From positions 31,107 through 95,106 of the forward strand of contig JAAMPI010000024.1 in the NCBI GenBank assembly GCA_013054445.1: 64,000 bases of DNA. Reading direction: 5' to 3'. This stretch comes from Cudoniella acicularis. Lineage: Eukaryota > Ascomycota > Leotiomycetes > Helotiales > Helotiaceae. Both the position numbers and the translations under genes were made by a program. Shown here one piece after another: positions 34,261-47,660 of the stretch. Numbering within the stretch: position 1 is the stretch's first letter; every line of letters begins with the position of its first letter. The notes below the pieces were generated by a model. It was not told the DNA's origin, did no database searches, and worked only from the letters and a program-made list of their open reading frames with translations.

Positions 34261-35270
34261 TACTCGAGTATCGTGTTAAGGATAAAGACTTCTGTTGGCC
34301 TGCAGCAATTAATAAATAGGCACTCATCTAATCACTCAGTGACTAGCCTAAATTGCATGTCAGGCAATAGTAAAACTGGGTATTGGTATAGCACTGACAC
34401 TTTAGGACATGATTCCCCTCCCACCACGGCGACTTTGATGTTTGGGTAGTCTGACCTCCTGAACTTTTGAAGTATAGACAGCGTGGAGGTGACATTATGG
34501 GTCTCATTAGATATACCGTAAGCTTGTATCTCATCTATTCAATTGAGATTTACTTACGCGCTTTAAGGTGGCAGTCTAATCTGAAGCCCGTAGAAGCAAA
34601 GTTCCTCCGTTCATAAGGGCGGATAAAACTTCCCATTGCCCTTTCGAGAGGATTTAATTAGCAACTAACTTTCATTATAATTGCCTTAAATGTGAAGGGA
34701 TGATCGTTACCCATATCAAAGGCTATTGATAGACATTGTGCCACATTGGTACCGGGCTTGGTTCTTAGGTTTTCAGGGTATAGGCAGAGGAGATTCGTTG
34801 CGCCGCGGTGGGAAACATTTACCCCCTTGGGTCTCCCTGTCGTCCCTGCATGAATTAGAACCAAATATCAGACATTTAGCAAACGGGTGATTCACCGGAA
34901 GTAAATCATATATGCTCCAATAGTGGGCGCAATGTTTACGGGTGGCCGTTTAGTTGACGCCTAGTCATTGATTTCCTTGAGACCATTTAGGACAATGAAA
35001 TTGGAACCCGAGTTAACAAAGGGGGGGAACACGGTTCTTGAATCTTTCTAGACATAGTATGTATTGGCAATCGGTATCCGTAAGGACATGGCGCAAAGTA
35101 TCCTGAGGTGTAACTCCACCATCCAGGGGAATATACTGGCATCCACACTCCAAGACACCAGAAGGGCCACAGTCATCGAAATGGAGCGCTGGACGACCAG
35201 GCACACCCTTTGTTGTGGTTCGAGACTATGTTGGATTAGCTTATTAGCCAAAGAGTTTGCTGCGTTATCA

Positions 35271-36004
35271 AGTTCCTGATAAGTGATTGTTTTCCGGTCA
35301 TGGTCCGCAGCTATTGCGAGAGGTTGGGAATCGACGAAGCTTTCGAAAGCATTATGGATAAATTGAAAAGGGACGTCGATCTTAGGGCCCTACCAAATTT
35401 GTTCTGAGGAAGATAAAGTTTCTAGGTGTTGAAATGACTGCATCGTAATTATTCTTACTCCAAGGGTTGTGGAAACAAAGTCTTGAATAGGATTGAAATT
35501 TGGGTAGAGTTTTCAAGCTGTTAGCGGCAGAGAGAAATCCATCATATCCTATATGTCGCAGGCCTGCATTCTATTTTCTTCAAGATGACCTACCCCGAAT
35601 ACGGAGAAACTATTTCCATGGGTATTTGGGTAACCCATGAGATAATTAGTATCGACATACTGAATTCCAGCCTGAAAGAATTTGAGCAAGTTTTTCCAAT
35701 GGGTAATCGTCTGCCAAGCGGTCCTTCGACCAGCGTTACAGGAAAGGTTTCTCTTGAACCTGAGGTCTCACATCCCCCGGCGTAAACATAGAGGCAATGT
35801 TTCATTGTACCAGATACTTTCTTCCCCCGCGCCCGAAACTTCCACAATATGGCCTCGGCGACCAAATAGTTGTTCAATCCACAGGTGGGGGCTTGATGAG
35901 GTGGACAACGTGTGTAGTCACCAACAACAACAATTATGACATATTGATTTTATCTTTTCAACTTGATGTGGCTCGGAATTTGTGATCCGTCTTGCTGAGA
36001 ATAT
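35271..36004. other. Region between pseudogenes, possible unassigned remnant
   Basis: The minus strand near 35600-35880 has a 95-codon frame and a second coding-like frame (LFGRRGHIVEVSGAGEESIW), but no family was recognised. Probably decayed coding DNA of the same graveyard. Confidence 0.3.
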
Positions 36005-36009
36005 CTAGC

Positions 36010-36480
<471 letters not shown>

Positions 36481-36489
36481 TAGCTTTAG

Positions 36490-38664
36490 AATGTAGTATG
36501 CTTGACATCCCTCACAAATCTTAGACTCGAGTGTCACTTCAAGCACGACCTCTAACATATTTCAGCGGAGCAAACTGGCTTAGGTGTTGGTCTCAAGCAC
36601 CGAAAGACACTGTATTATAGCACATTCTCATTTCGAGACCAAATCGAGGGAATTAGGGCATTTTTGGAGAAAAGTCCTGCCGTTTTCAGACATCATTAGT
36701 GGTTTAATTTATGCGGGTCGCAAGTTGATATTGATTGTTGGAGATGTGGAGCACAGCCGTGGTCTGATGAATATTTGCTTACATCTAAGTCAAACCTGAG
36801 CCATTCAATCGAAAATAAAATACATGCGATGTTTTGCTCAGATGATCTGCCGTCGCACAGTTTTGTGACTAAGAGCCTTTCTTTCATTGCTTGTATTTCG
36901 ATATCAACCCCCACAGTCCTAAATGGTGATGAGACTATGATAATGACGATAGTAGGTCACATCCAGGCTGTGTTGCGCTGGTGTTCAAAAGGAAATTCCC
37001 GGCTGTTTGTCCGTCGCCGAGTACGAGAATTTTTGAATTGTTTTTCGGATGTGGTTCTACATTCCGGGCGGCTGAGGGTTGAGTTGACTGATCGAGAGTG
37101 AGACTTCTGATTTCGAAAGTTACTCGAAGTTTTACTGGAGAAGTACATCAGTTGATGTTTCAAACCGATGGATAACCCACATGGGATTATGCACCAGGCT
37201 TGACACAATACCAAAGGAGAGGATAAAGTATATTATTTCAAATTAGTGTTTACGTTTTCTAAGAAGTGTAAATTATATTTATATACCGAAGGTGGGACGC
37301 CAAAGATGGCCATTAATATAACGCTCTTGTAGTATAATACTTCTAAATAGGAACATTAAAGAGGGTAGTGTAAAGTATAATCTCACGGGTTTAAACAAAT
37401 TATAGATCTTAAATGCTACGGGACGGAAAGATATAGCTAGGCCTCCGCTTCTTGGCTCTTGGCCACTTCCAAAAAAAAATTGATTTGATGCAGTTCGTGC
37501 CAAGGAGCGTGGCAAATCTGAGAGGCTTTTGACTTAAATCCAAGAAAACGGGTGCGAAATCAAGTTCTTGGCAGGATTTCAGGGTATTACGAAACGAAAT
37601 TGGAAAGTGGGATATCAAGCGGTGCTCCTGATGCAAAGTTATGCAAAAAAAAGCCAGAAGGATATACAATGTGAAAAGGTTGAATATTGCAACTGGCATT
37701 CACAACTTCAAAAGTGACCATGAAGTATCACCAGGCATCAGCAGAGCCATGGCATCGTTCCGGGATTCTACCTGGCCAGCCAGTTCGGCAGCAGAAGATC
37801 AGGGGCCCGAGTGATACCAGGACTGCTCCACGCCGACATCCATCAAATCTCAAGACAGTGTGCTGAGTCTGCTGACAGCTGTAGTCACAAACCATGCTTT
37901 GAAGTATGCCGAAGATATAAAACACGATCACAATGGAGGAATCTTCAAGAAGAGAACATTCGGAACCGGTTGAAAGTGTTCCCGCCGCATGCCTCAAGTG
38001 GCACGTCAGACCGGTACAAGATCGGACTTCGTACTCGGAAGAACTATCCTAACGGGGACGACCCTGCCGGGCTAACTATCAGGACCCACGAGGATGCAGG
38101 CCCCTAAATATCCACTGAAGTCCACTTCGCGTCTTGTCAAAATATTGATTTAAAACTCAACGGCTGTGCATCTCGGTACGAAGTTTCTTTTCACGTCTTA
38201 GCGATATCTGTGCTTCATCATTCCCTTGATCCAAACATTTTTGAGGTTCTCACAGGACCCATGAGTTCTCGGAAATATGCTTCTTGGTGTTGAAAGTAAA
38301 ACATCTCGACAAACGCGCAAAGTACTTACGCGTAACCCCTGAAATGCTTGCCATAGCAGACAGATCTACAGCACCAGCAGACTATAGTAAGTTCCACCCA
38401 TGTTCAATTTCCATCTCGGCCTTCGGGACCCAAATCGTTGCCCAAACAGTCTATTTTTTGCGAATGTTATTCCATGTAAATAGTTGCGGCGCGCCAATTG
38501 AGGGGTGTAACTAGTAGAAAACCAGACTCAAGTCAATATCCAATCTCCGTCCTCACGGAGGAAGGACAAGACTTATAATCATATAATGGGTGAGCGATGC
38601 TGTTATTTATTTATCAACCTCTCGCAAGCTCGAAAATTCCGGCTTGCAGTTGGAAATTCGCAAG
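36490..38664. other. Gene-free region of about 2.2 kb
   Basis: Read in all frames; no gene recognised. 37200-37420 is strongly AT-rich with short direct words. Frames of 70-100 codons (for example 36775-37101, 37811-38107) overlap on both strands and match nothing known to me. Confidence 0.35.
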
Positions 38665-40527
<1,863 letters not shown>

Positions 40528-41859
40528 TTCTCCTGTTAATACTCGGATAGAATGAATATATAATGTATGAATAATGTAATAATGGATGTTGAACGTGACG
40601 GATACAGAAGACAAATGGTGTAGTATATAAAATCTGGCCTCGAGGAAGCACCCGTAATCCCTTTCCGAAGGGTATTTAAGTCCCCTATAGGCTTTATAAT
40701 CAATTTAATAAAAAATGGGTTTTTAAAGCCTAAGATATCCAAAGGACATCGTGCTTTATTTCTGCGTCGTATTACCACACGTCTTTCAAAAATGAGACCC
40801 GGAAGCCACGCCTTGTTTAATTTCAACTCCCTGAACACATGCAGCTTGAAGTTACCCACCCCACCTAGCGAAAGTCCACCAGATATCCTCTAAATAACAA
40901 ACCAAGTTTCAATTTCCAGGAACTCTGAGGTGCTCATCCTTCACTTGAAATAATTGTAAAAGCCCGTATACCAGAGGGAAGCCGGCGCTCCCCAAGTACT
41001 CACCGATAACACTTCAAAATGTCAACCCCTCATGACTCAAGTTTATTTCCCAAAGACCGAAAAACAAGACAGCTCATCGGCTTCGCAATCTAGGTCAAAT
41101 TGGTAGTTGTGTAACTTGTAGACATTTTAGGGTTTTCAAGTATTTTGCGCCATGTCGCGACGCAGATGGTAAAGATAGGGGTCGACTCGCTAAACTACAG
41201 CGGGTCGCACGCTGAATTTCAGTGAGCTGCGCTATCACGGCCGCGATAACTCACGATGGTTGTCGCATCGCGCGCAAATCCACGACGATAAATGTGTGAG
41301 TTAATTGATGCAACATGAAATTTTTCGGAGATGAGAGTAATTCTTCCTTCTTATTTCAAGCCTTATCCGAACCATAATTACAAAGTAACAACTCAAACGC
41401 ACCCGTCTAGTGCGCAACTCTCTGTATTATAGTGATGAATTGTGGAGATATAGCGTTGGGAACACTGAAGTACAGTGTCCAAGTCGCTATAAATCTGCAT
41501 TGCAGCACCAAGACTCTGCCTGTCGAATCGCAACCTCAGCATGCAATAAATAAAATTAAAACGATGCTAAGAAGTTTACGAAAGTCAATGGGAGGCGCTA
41601 GTTTATAGTTAATGATATGACATAGCAGGTAATAAGAGTGGGAATTTTAAAGAGCTGGTGTTTGGCATGTCACTGAGGGATGACATTTGTATACAGTAAC
41701 ACTTCAAAGACCAACTGGACACTTTTCGACGACCAGCTATATTTGTGAAAGAAAGAACTTGAAGCCTGTCTATGTCAATATTCATCATGGATACTTAAGG
41801 GTTAACCGATTTAGCTGTTATTTAATCACTTTTGCATTGTTATATGAAACTGGACAAAC
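40528..41859. other. Intergenic region
   Basis: No gene recognised over 1.3 kb. 40680-40730 is AT-rich; 41200-41290 is GC-rich with CGCG words. The frame at 41687-41920 overlaps the dioxygenase 3' end and lacks content. Confidence 0.35.
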
Positions 41860-42923
41860 TCAAGGCTTGGTGACATCAAAATCTACATATGTCATCCCAC
41901 AAATCCATTCAATGACCTAAAATTCCATATCAGTTTTGGATTGCAGCTAGATTCGCAGGATCCAGTTCCACTTACCGGCTTATAAACCAATAACCTCGAT
42001 TTCTGCCCCCTCATTGCCCCCAGCAACGCGGCCCAATTAAGAACTTCATGTCCTCCATGCCCCGCTTCTTCCTCAACCTCCTTATACGTCAACGCCTTCA
42101 TATACGTGCTATCCCCGGTGCAAAACTTATCCATAAACATGCGGTCCCAAACTTCGTTCACAAGCGGATGATGGTTGTTGAGTGGATACTCATTCTTCTT
42201 CGCCATCTCCACCTCATAGTCATCGAACTCCACGAAAAGCCTCGGGTCAGTCTTCAGGTATTCTTTCCCTTCTGTCTGGTATCTCTTCATGCGGTTCATG
42301 AATTCATCGTCTGGAGAGGCTTGGAACTCGTTCCAGTACGGAGGCCAGTGGGATAGTCCGCCTGTACAGAGAAGTCCAACTTTCGTGTCTGCGGGCAGAC
42401 TTTCGATCGCGTTCGCCACTGCTTCGCCAAGATTGTATGCCCGCTTGTATGAGATGAGAGGGGGTGTGAAGACGTTGATATATATCGGGATAATGGGACA
42501 CTCAATCCCGGGATTCATCAAAATCCACGGCATCAAAAGATTATTCCCATACTCCGTCTCACCCGCTCTCGAAACATCGAAACCCTCCTCAACAAGCAGC
42601 GCAAGCAAATGCTCAGCAATCTTCGGAGCACCAGGGAAAATAGTCTTCTCCTTGATACGCAGTGTCTCCATCCATTGATCTGCGGGGCCAACGTGGGATT
42701 TTGCTACGCCAACAGCGATTGAGGGCATGTGGTTCCGGAATAATTTCTCGAAGTGGTCGTCGAGAAAGGCGAAGATGACGTCGGGTTTTCCGGCTGAGAG
42801 GCTTTTCCCAAGTTCAAGGGAGGCGTTTTCGAGTTTGGTTCTGATGGCTTGGGGGCAGGTTTCTGGGAAGGCGAGGGCGCCTGGCGCGTGAGACATTCCC
42901 ACTGCTGCGACGACTTTTCCCAT
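41860..42923 (-). CDS. LigB-type extradiol aromatic ring-opening dioxygenase
   Basis: Two exons on the minus strand, 42923-41976 and 41916-41860 (59-nt intron; 334 residues). The intron near the end was inferred because splicing replaces a low-quality tail by YKPVIEWICGMTY, which fits the family C-terminus. The protein belongs to the class III extradiol dioxygenases (LigB/protocatechuate 4,5-dioxygenase beta type): VGMSHAPGA (metal His), DVIFAFLDDHFEKLF (metal His region), YGNNLLMPW, GLLCTGGLSHWPPYW (active-site His) and NEYPLNNHHPLVNEVWD. These enzymes use non-heme Fe(II) and O2 to cleave catechols next to the diol. Fungi mostly use intradiol enzymes, so this is less usual. It is divergently arranged with the NmrA-like gene. 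Intact. Confidence 0.88.
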
Positions 42924-43495
42924 TGTCTTGGTGGGAGATGTTGTGGATGTGAGGTAATTGGAAAGAGACAGGAGGAAAAAGTAGTCAGGTATGAGAGAAG
43001 TATGCCACTTGACTTCAATTTTGTCCTTTACTCTCGAATAATGAGTATTTTAAGGGGGAAGAAATTCATGACCTGATTCCCAACTCCACGGGGCCATCTT
43101 GATCCGCAACAGCTCCAGCAGCTCAACGCGCCAGATGCGTAGAGGAGTGGACTCAAGATTCTCGTGGTGGGGTAAGATCTGATGGAGACGGAGAAGAGCG
43201 ACTCTCCTTATCAGTCGGCATCTGCCCCACTCTAAATCGCGGCATTGCCCCTGAAACTAGTTCATGCATCCCACTTCTGGGGAAATTCGAGCTGGGACCG
43301 ACTTGGGAGGTTACACGACTCGAATCACTTGCATCCGATGGCAGGCAAAACTATTGGCTAGATGAAGCGGTGGTTGAAGCTGTCAGCAACGGACATACGC
43401 CTTGGAAATCTAATTTCTGATGTCATGACGAGTTGATGAATGTGAAATCAGACCTCCTCATTTGAGGCTTCACAACATTTGTTGAAATATTCAAA
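42924..43495. promoter_or_regulatory. Shared divergent promoter, dioxygenase / NmrA-like gene
   Basis: The 572-bp gap separates two outward-facing start codons, suggesting co-regulation. Several CGG triplets lie around 43190-43330, the half-site of Zn2Cys6 activators, but no clear paired site was proven. Confidence 0.4.
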
Positions 43496-44618
43496 ATGTC
43501 GGACGCAGGAAAAAAGGAAAACTTGCTCCTCTTCGGTGCGACGGGATATATCGGGGTGTTTATAATTCAGAAAATAATTGAGAACAAGACTTCTTTTGGG
43601 AAGATTGCTATCTTCACCTCACCAAGCACCGTACAGAAAAAGGAGAATGATACAAAGAAGCTGAAAAGCGAAGGTGTTGAGGTGATTGTTGGAGATGTGC
43701 AAAAGCCTGAGGATATCTTGAAGGCATTCGAAGGTTTGTGGTTTCCATCGCCGCTACTACTCATTTCCCTATTGTGATGGAAGTTTTAGACCTGCGCTGA
43801 ACATAAAAATAGGAATCAACACTGTTATTAGTGCTGTTGGGCGAAACGTTCTTGGTGAACAGATCAATTGGATCAAGCTCGCCAACCAGACACCCTCAAT
43901 CACACGCTTCTTCCCCTCGGAGTACGGTACTGATATCGAATATGGCCCTGCCTCAGCGACCGAGATTCCCCATCAGCAAAAGCTAAAGGTCAGAGCTGCA
44001 CTGAAGGCGACAACGATGCTGGACTATACGTATGTGGTTACTGGACCCTATGCCGATGCTCAGATACCAGCGTATTTGTGCGCAATGCCCTACCATGCTG
44101 ACACGGGATCGTACGACGTCCAAAAAAGGAGTGCAATGCTCACCGGTGATGGCAATGGGAAAATTAGTCTTACAACACCTTCGGAGTAAGTAGATCAGCA
44201 AAAAGAAAGAAAATCAAGAGCTAATCATGAAAGTGTTGGAAAGCTAGTAGTGAAAGCTTTGCTTCATCCAGACGCTTGTCGAAATCGTGCTTTGAGGGTG
44301 AACTCCTTCACTACAACGCCAGCTGAGATTGTGGCAGAATTTGAGAGACAGCTTGGAGGAGAAGAGTGGACCGTAACTCACACGCCATACGAGAAGCTTC
44401 GCCAGCTTGAAAAGGACGCTTACACCAATAAGGCCCCAATAGCCCCAATCTTCACTCTTCGCAGAATATGGGCCGAAGGTGGAACATTATATGAAAAACG
44501 AGACAACGAAGTGATTGATGCAGAGGATATGGAGACTTTGGAGGATGCGATTAGAGATGCGATCGTTATTCAGCAAACGGGGAATCCAGATACACACAAA
44601 GACAGAAAATATCAGTAG
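43496..44618 (+). CDS. NmrA-like/isoflavone-reductase-type NAD(P)-binding protein
   Basis: Three exons: 43496-43733, 43813-44185, 44234-44618 (331 residues; introns 79 and 48 nt). Rossmann start NLLLFGATGYIGVFIIQKII with the GxxGxxG NADPH motif, then INTVISAVGRN and RFFPSEYGTDIE, typical of the atypical SDR group that includes isoflavone reductase and phenylcoumaran benzylic ether reductase. QQKLKVRAALK holds the position of the catalytic Lys seen in that group. Such fungal enzymes reduce aromatic or quinone-like compounds, or act as redox sensors; the substrate is unknown. Its place next to a ring-cleaving dioxygenase supports aromatic metabolism. Intact; 3' end lies 32 bases from the convergent aldolase gene. 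Confidence 0.87.
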
Positions 44619-44649
44619 AAATGGAAACTAGGTTCAAGTTGATGGCAAT

Positions 44650-45745
44650 TTACAGTGGCTCAAGGCCTCTTCCAAGGAAAGTTCTCTCCCCAAATTCGGC
44701 CTCCACCGTTTGGAACAGAGGCAGCCCCATAACTTCCCAAGTGTTAGCAAGACTTAAAAGCAGGTCATTATTGGAAACAGAGCTGGACTTACAATACCCA
44801 CTTGCGCTATGTCCCAATGCTTCCCACGTGTTTTGTGCCTCTTTTCCCCCAATCTTGATAAGTGGTTTCCCACTTCCTGCAGCCGATGCATCTGCAGCTA
44901 ATTGAACTTCACAGCATTTGTCCAGCAAAACGAAATATGCGACTACCTCCTCGATGGTCTTGCCTGCCGTGAGTAAACCATGGTTTCCCAGCAGCACTGC
45001 CTTCCTATGACCAAGTGCCTTGGCGATGTGCTTTCCTTCTTCTGAAGCTAGTACAACACCAGCGAATTGGCTGCAGTATTTAGCACAATGTTTATTTTCA
45101 AGAATGTCAAACCTACTCGTAAAGTGCGTGGTCTTTGTAGAAGACACACGAATCTTGCGTCAGCATGTCGAGTTCGCGACCAGTTGCGCAAAATGCCCGT
45201 CCGTAAACGCTGTGAGAATGTGCTGCACAAGCGACGTCCGGGCGAGCAGAATGAATTTCGGAATGAATTGCAAAAGCAGCTGAATGATTGGTATTAGCAA
45301 ACATTCCTGAAATAGCGAAAAGGGGAAAATACCATAATTCAGCATCCTGTTTTTGCCTCCGTCGACTACCTTGCCATCATGATTGACCAGAATGAGATCG
45401 TCAGCTGTGACAAGGGAGAAATGAAGCCCTGGAAATGATTAGAGTAGAACATTCAAGGGTTTTGAAAAGCTTTGTACCAAATGGATTTACCCAGAAACTT
45501 TGAGGGTCAACTGGATCTCTCAATGTGATACGGCCAGCAACTCCCTCGGCGAATCCGAATTTTGCAAAAATTCTAAATGCCATAGCAAGTCGATGTTTGA
45601 GGTATTTTCTTTCCCCATACTTGTCTTCGAAGGAGGGTGGACCTGTTGGAACATTTGTTGGGAAGGTAAGGTCTGGATTACCACTGGCGTATTTCTCTGT
45701 CTGCTTCGAGCCAACCACTGGTATCTCTGTTGCTGATTGCGCCAT
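44650..45745 (-). CDS. Class II aldolase/adducin family protein
   Basis: Five exons on the minus strand: 45745-45478, 45428-45333, 45306-45117, 45070-44793, 44732-44650 (304 residues; introns 49, 26, 46 and 60 nt as written; the 26-nt gap at 45307-45332 is unusually short). The domain shows KHRLAMAFRIFAKFGFAEG, GRITLRDPVDPQSFWVNPFG, FSLVTADDLILVNHDGKV, AIHSEIHSARPDVACAAHSH with the HxH zinc ligands, LLGNHGLLTAGKTIEE with the third His, and a C-terminal region GLPLFQTVEAEFG. Members are zinc-dependent aldolases or decarboxylases acting on sugar phosphates or hydroxy-oxo acids; fungal homologues are mostly uncharacterised. It would fit retro-aldol cleavage of a ring-fission product. Active-site residues are kept. 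Confidence 0.85.
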
Positions 45746-46262
45746 TGTAAATGGTTATTCTAAACGAAGCCAGAACTGAAGATTTTCTCATCGATTGACA
45801 ATATTCCTATGGCTTCCAGAGACTATCCTCTATTCTAGCAAATTCATAAATGGATTGATGTATCACGAGCACCCCACCCTTGCTGGGGACCGTTTTGTAC
45901 ACCAAGCCACTTGACTTGTATGATAAGGCTTGGCCATCCTCTCGCACACCAAGCGGGGCACCGAGTAGTTATCGGATTTCTGCGACGGCCCCATAGGGAT
46001 TGGCTGGTGGTAGAAGGAATTGGAGCCAAAGATGTCCGTAGCCCGCTGGGGGTGGTTGATTTTCGAGGCGTTATGGGTCTGTACGAAATAGCCCAGCAAA
46101 GCTTGGGAAAAGAGAGACTATCCTTTGGCGGAATCAGAAGGCATGCCGGTGTTCTATTCATTTTTTTTCTTTTGCTTTACTTTGTAGACGTTTTGTGTTG
46201 TGAATATTTTGAAGTGTTGCCGTCGTCGCGCCATTTGTCAGCAAAGGACTTTGGTTTTCGCG
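45746..46262. promoter_or_regulatory. Shared divergent promoter, aldolase / hydroxyacid dehydrogenase
   Basis: 517 bp between two outward-facing start codons. No gene seen inside. A pyrimidine-rich stretch (TTTTTTTTCTTTTGC) lies near 46160, about 100 bases before the dehydrogenase start. Confidence 0.4.
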
Positions 46263-47326
46263 ATGGCATCACAGCTTAAGCTTTCCCAACCTTCATCGGC
46301 TCTCACTCCACGCTCAGATCGAATTGTTTGCCTCGACGAGTGCTATTGCGAAATTCCCGAATTCTCCATCCCACACACCTATACCGGCTACCATTCCACC
46401 GCCCCTGAGCTGATCGCAGAAAGGGTAGAAGATGCAACAATCATCGTCACCACCAGAGCTCCCATCAATGCGGCCACTCTCGCCCAGTGCTCGTCGAATC
46501 TGCGACTAATTGCTGTAATGGCTGCGGGTTACGAAATAATCGATTTGGCAGCTTGTCGAGAACGTGGTGTGCAAGTGTGCAATATTCCTTCGGCGTCTGC
46601 AGAAGCTGTCGCTGAACATGCCATCGCGCTCTACCTGGCTGTGAAAAGGAGAATTGTGGAGCTACATACTGTGACCAAAGAAGGATTGGAATGGCCTGAG
46701 CGAAAGTTGACAATACACAGGTTTGGGTACCTCCCGAGGACTTGTCGGTCAGAAACGATGGGAATTGTTGGATATGGAACTTTGGGTGGGTGAATTATCA
46801 ACATAAATCGACAAAATCGGCGCTAATTATTTTTCCTTCTGTAGGGAAGCGAATCGAAAGTATTGCAAAAGCCTTGGGCATGTCGGTCCTCATCGCGGAA
46901 CGAAAAAGCTCGACAGCTTCACCGCGACCTGGCCGAGTCGAATTTTACAACATGTTGGAAAAAAGCAGCATCGTTGTCCTTTGCTGTCCCCTCGACAATT
47001 CAACACGCGGGATGATAGGCGTGGAGGAATTGAAACATATGGATCCAGAGGCAGTCCTAGTGAATGTTGCGCGAGGAGGAGTGGTAGACGAAGCGGCTTT
47101 GGTCACGGCTCTCCAAGAGAAGTGGATCCAAGGTGCGGCGACAGATGTTTTTGCAATTGAGCCGGCAAATGCCTCGTCTGGCCCTCTTCTGGCAGATGGA
47201 ATTCCGAACCTGACTCTGTCTCCTCATGTCGCCTGGTACGCAGACTCAAGCATCGAGAACTTGAAGCGCAGCATCAAGACGAATATCGAGAGTTTTGTCC
47301 AGGGCACACCCGTCAACATCGTTTAG
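46263..47326 (+). CDS. D-isomer-specific 2-hydroxyacid dehydrogenase
   Basis: Two exons, 46263-46785 and 46845-47326 (334 residues; 59-nt intron GTGGGT...TAG). The first part is the substrate domain (TTRAPINAATLAQC, RLIAVMAAGYEIID, ASAEAVAEHAIALYL). The splice builds the NAD-binding motif MGIVGYGTLGKRI (GxGxxG). Catalytic residues: Arg in VNVARGGVVDEAAL, Glu in ATDVFAIEPAN and His in LSPHVAWYAD. Members reduce 2-oxo acids such as glyoxylate, hydroxypyruvate or 2-oxo sugar acids with NAD(P)H. As neighbour of a ring-cleaving dioxygenase and an aldolase it could handle a 2-oxo acid released by aldol cleavage. ATG 46263 was preferred to upstream non-ATG frame because it precedes the conserved domain closely. 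Intact. Confidence 0.88.
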
Positions 47327-47431
47327 ATATTCATGGTCCAACTCTGCGGGACACGATAGGCTATGATGAGATCACATCTCTTGAATCTTAAATCTATTTC
47401 TCTATTTACATTCCCCTTGCAACTCTCAGGC

Positions 47432-47660
47432 TTAAACTTCCACTTGGCTGATCATAGCCGACTTTTCTTGAACTTCAGTACCAGTCACATCGTCCATTTT
47501 TGAAGTGTACTGTTGACGGACGTAGTCGTCGTAACGGAGATAAGCACCAAGCAGCACTTGCGCTCCTGCTGCACAATCCTCCAGTCTTGTGTATTCGGCC
47601 GGGTTGTGGCTGACACCGTCCTTGCACCGGACGAATATCATAGCAGTGGGAAATAGACGT
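47432..47660 (-). pseudogene. 3' end of an N-carbamoyl-amino-acid / allantoate amidohydrolase (M20 family)
   Basis: The minus strand from 47660 reads [20 protein letters not shown], then [20 protein letters not shown], which is the C-terminal signature of M20-family carbamoylases (beta-ureidopropionase, allantoate amidohydrolase): a conserved SHxPxEY segment with active-site His followed by a helix ending before the stop. Only about the last 70 residues remain. The upstream side joins, out of frame, to the truncated permease. The family hydrolyses N-carbamoyl amino acids or ureido acids made in pyrimidine or purine breakdown. Confidence 0.72.

Larger units (their letters stand above)
32526..35270 (-). 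pseudogene. NRPS-like adenylation domain, split by a transposon
   Basis: On the minus strand, from right to left: NKLIQHSLEPQQRVCLVVQR and GVLECGCQYIPLDGG (near 35200-35120), HAGTTGRPKGVNVSHRG (core A3, 34850-34790), VAVVGGESCP and the degraded A5 region FINCCRPTEVFILNT (near 34290). A Tc1/mariner element then intervenes (32922-34260). Beyond it come [27 protein letters not shown] (A7) and [11 protein letters not shown] (A8, near 32590). Frames change repeatedly, and a TAG at 32811-32813 replaces the Trp expected in GFM*AGG. Carrier and reductase domains were not found. It lies next to the TmpA-like pseudogene on the same strand; fused or adjacent adenylation/TmpA genes exist in other fungi as far as I recall, so they may once have worked together. 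Confidence 0.78.

Noticed and set aside
37811..38107. Plus-strand ORF of 98 codons in a gene-free area
   Set aside because: No family resemblance, no promoter or splice support, and an equal-length ORF lies opposite.
41687..41920. ORF of 77 codons on the plus strand
   Set aside because: It overlaps the spliced 3' exon of the dioxygenase and has no recognisable domain.
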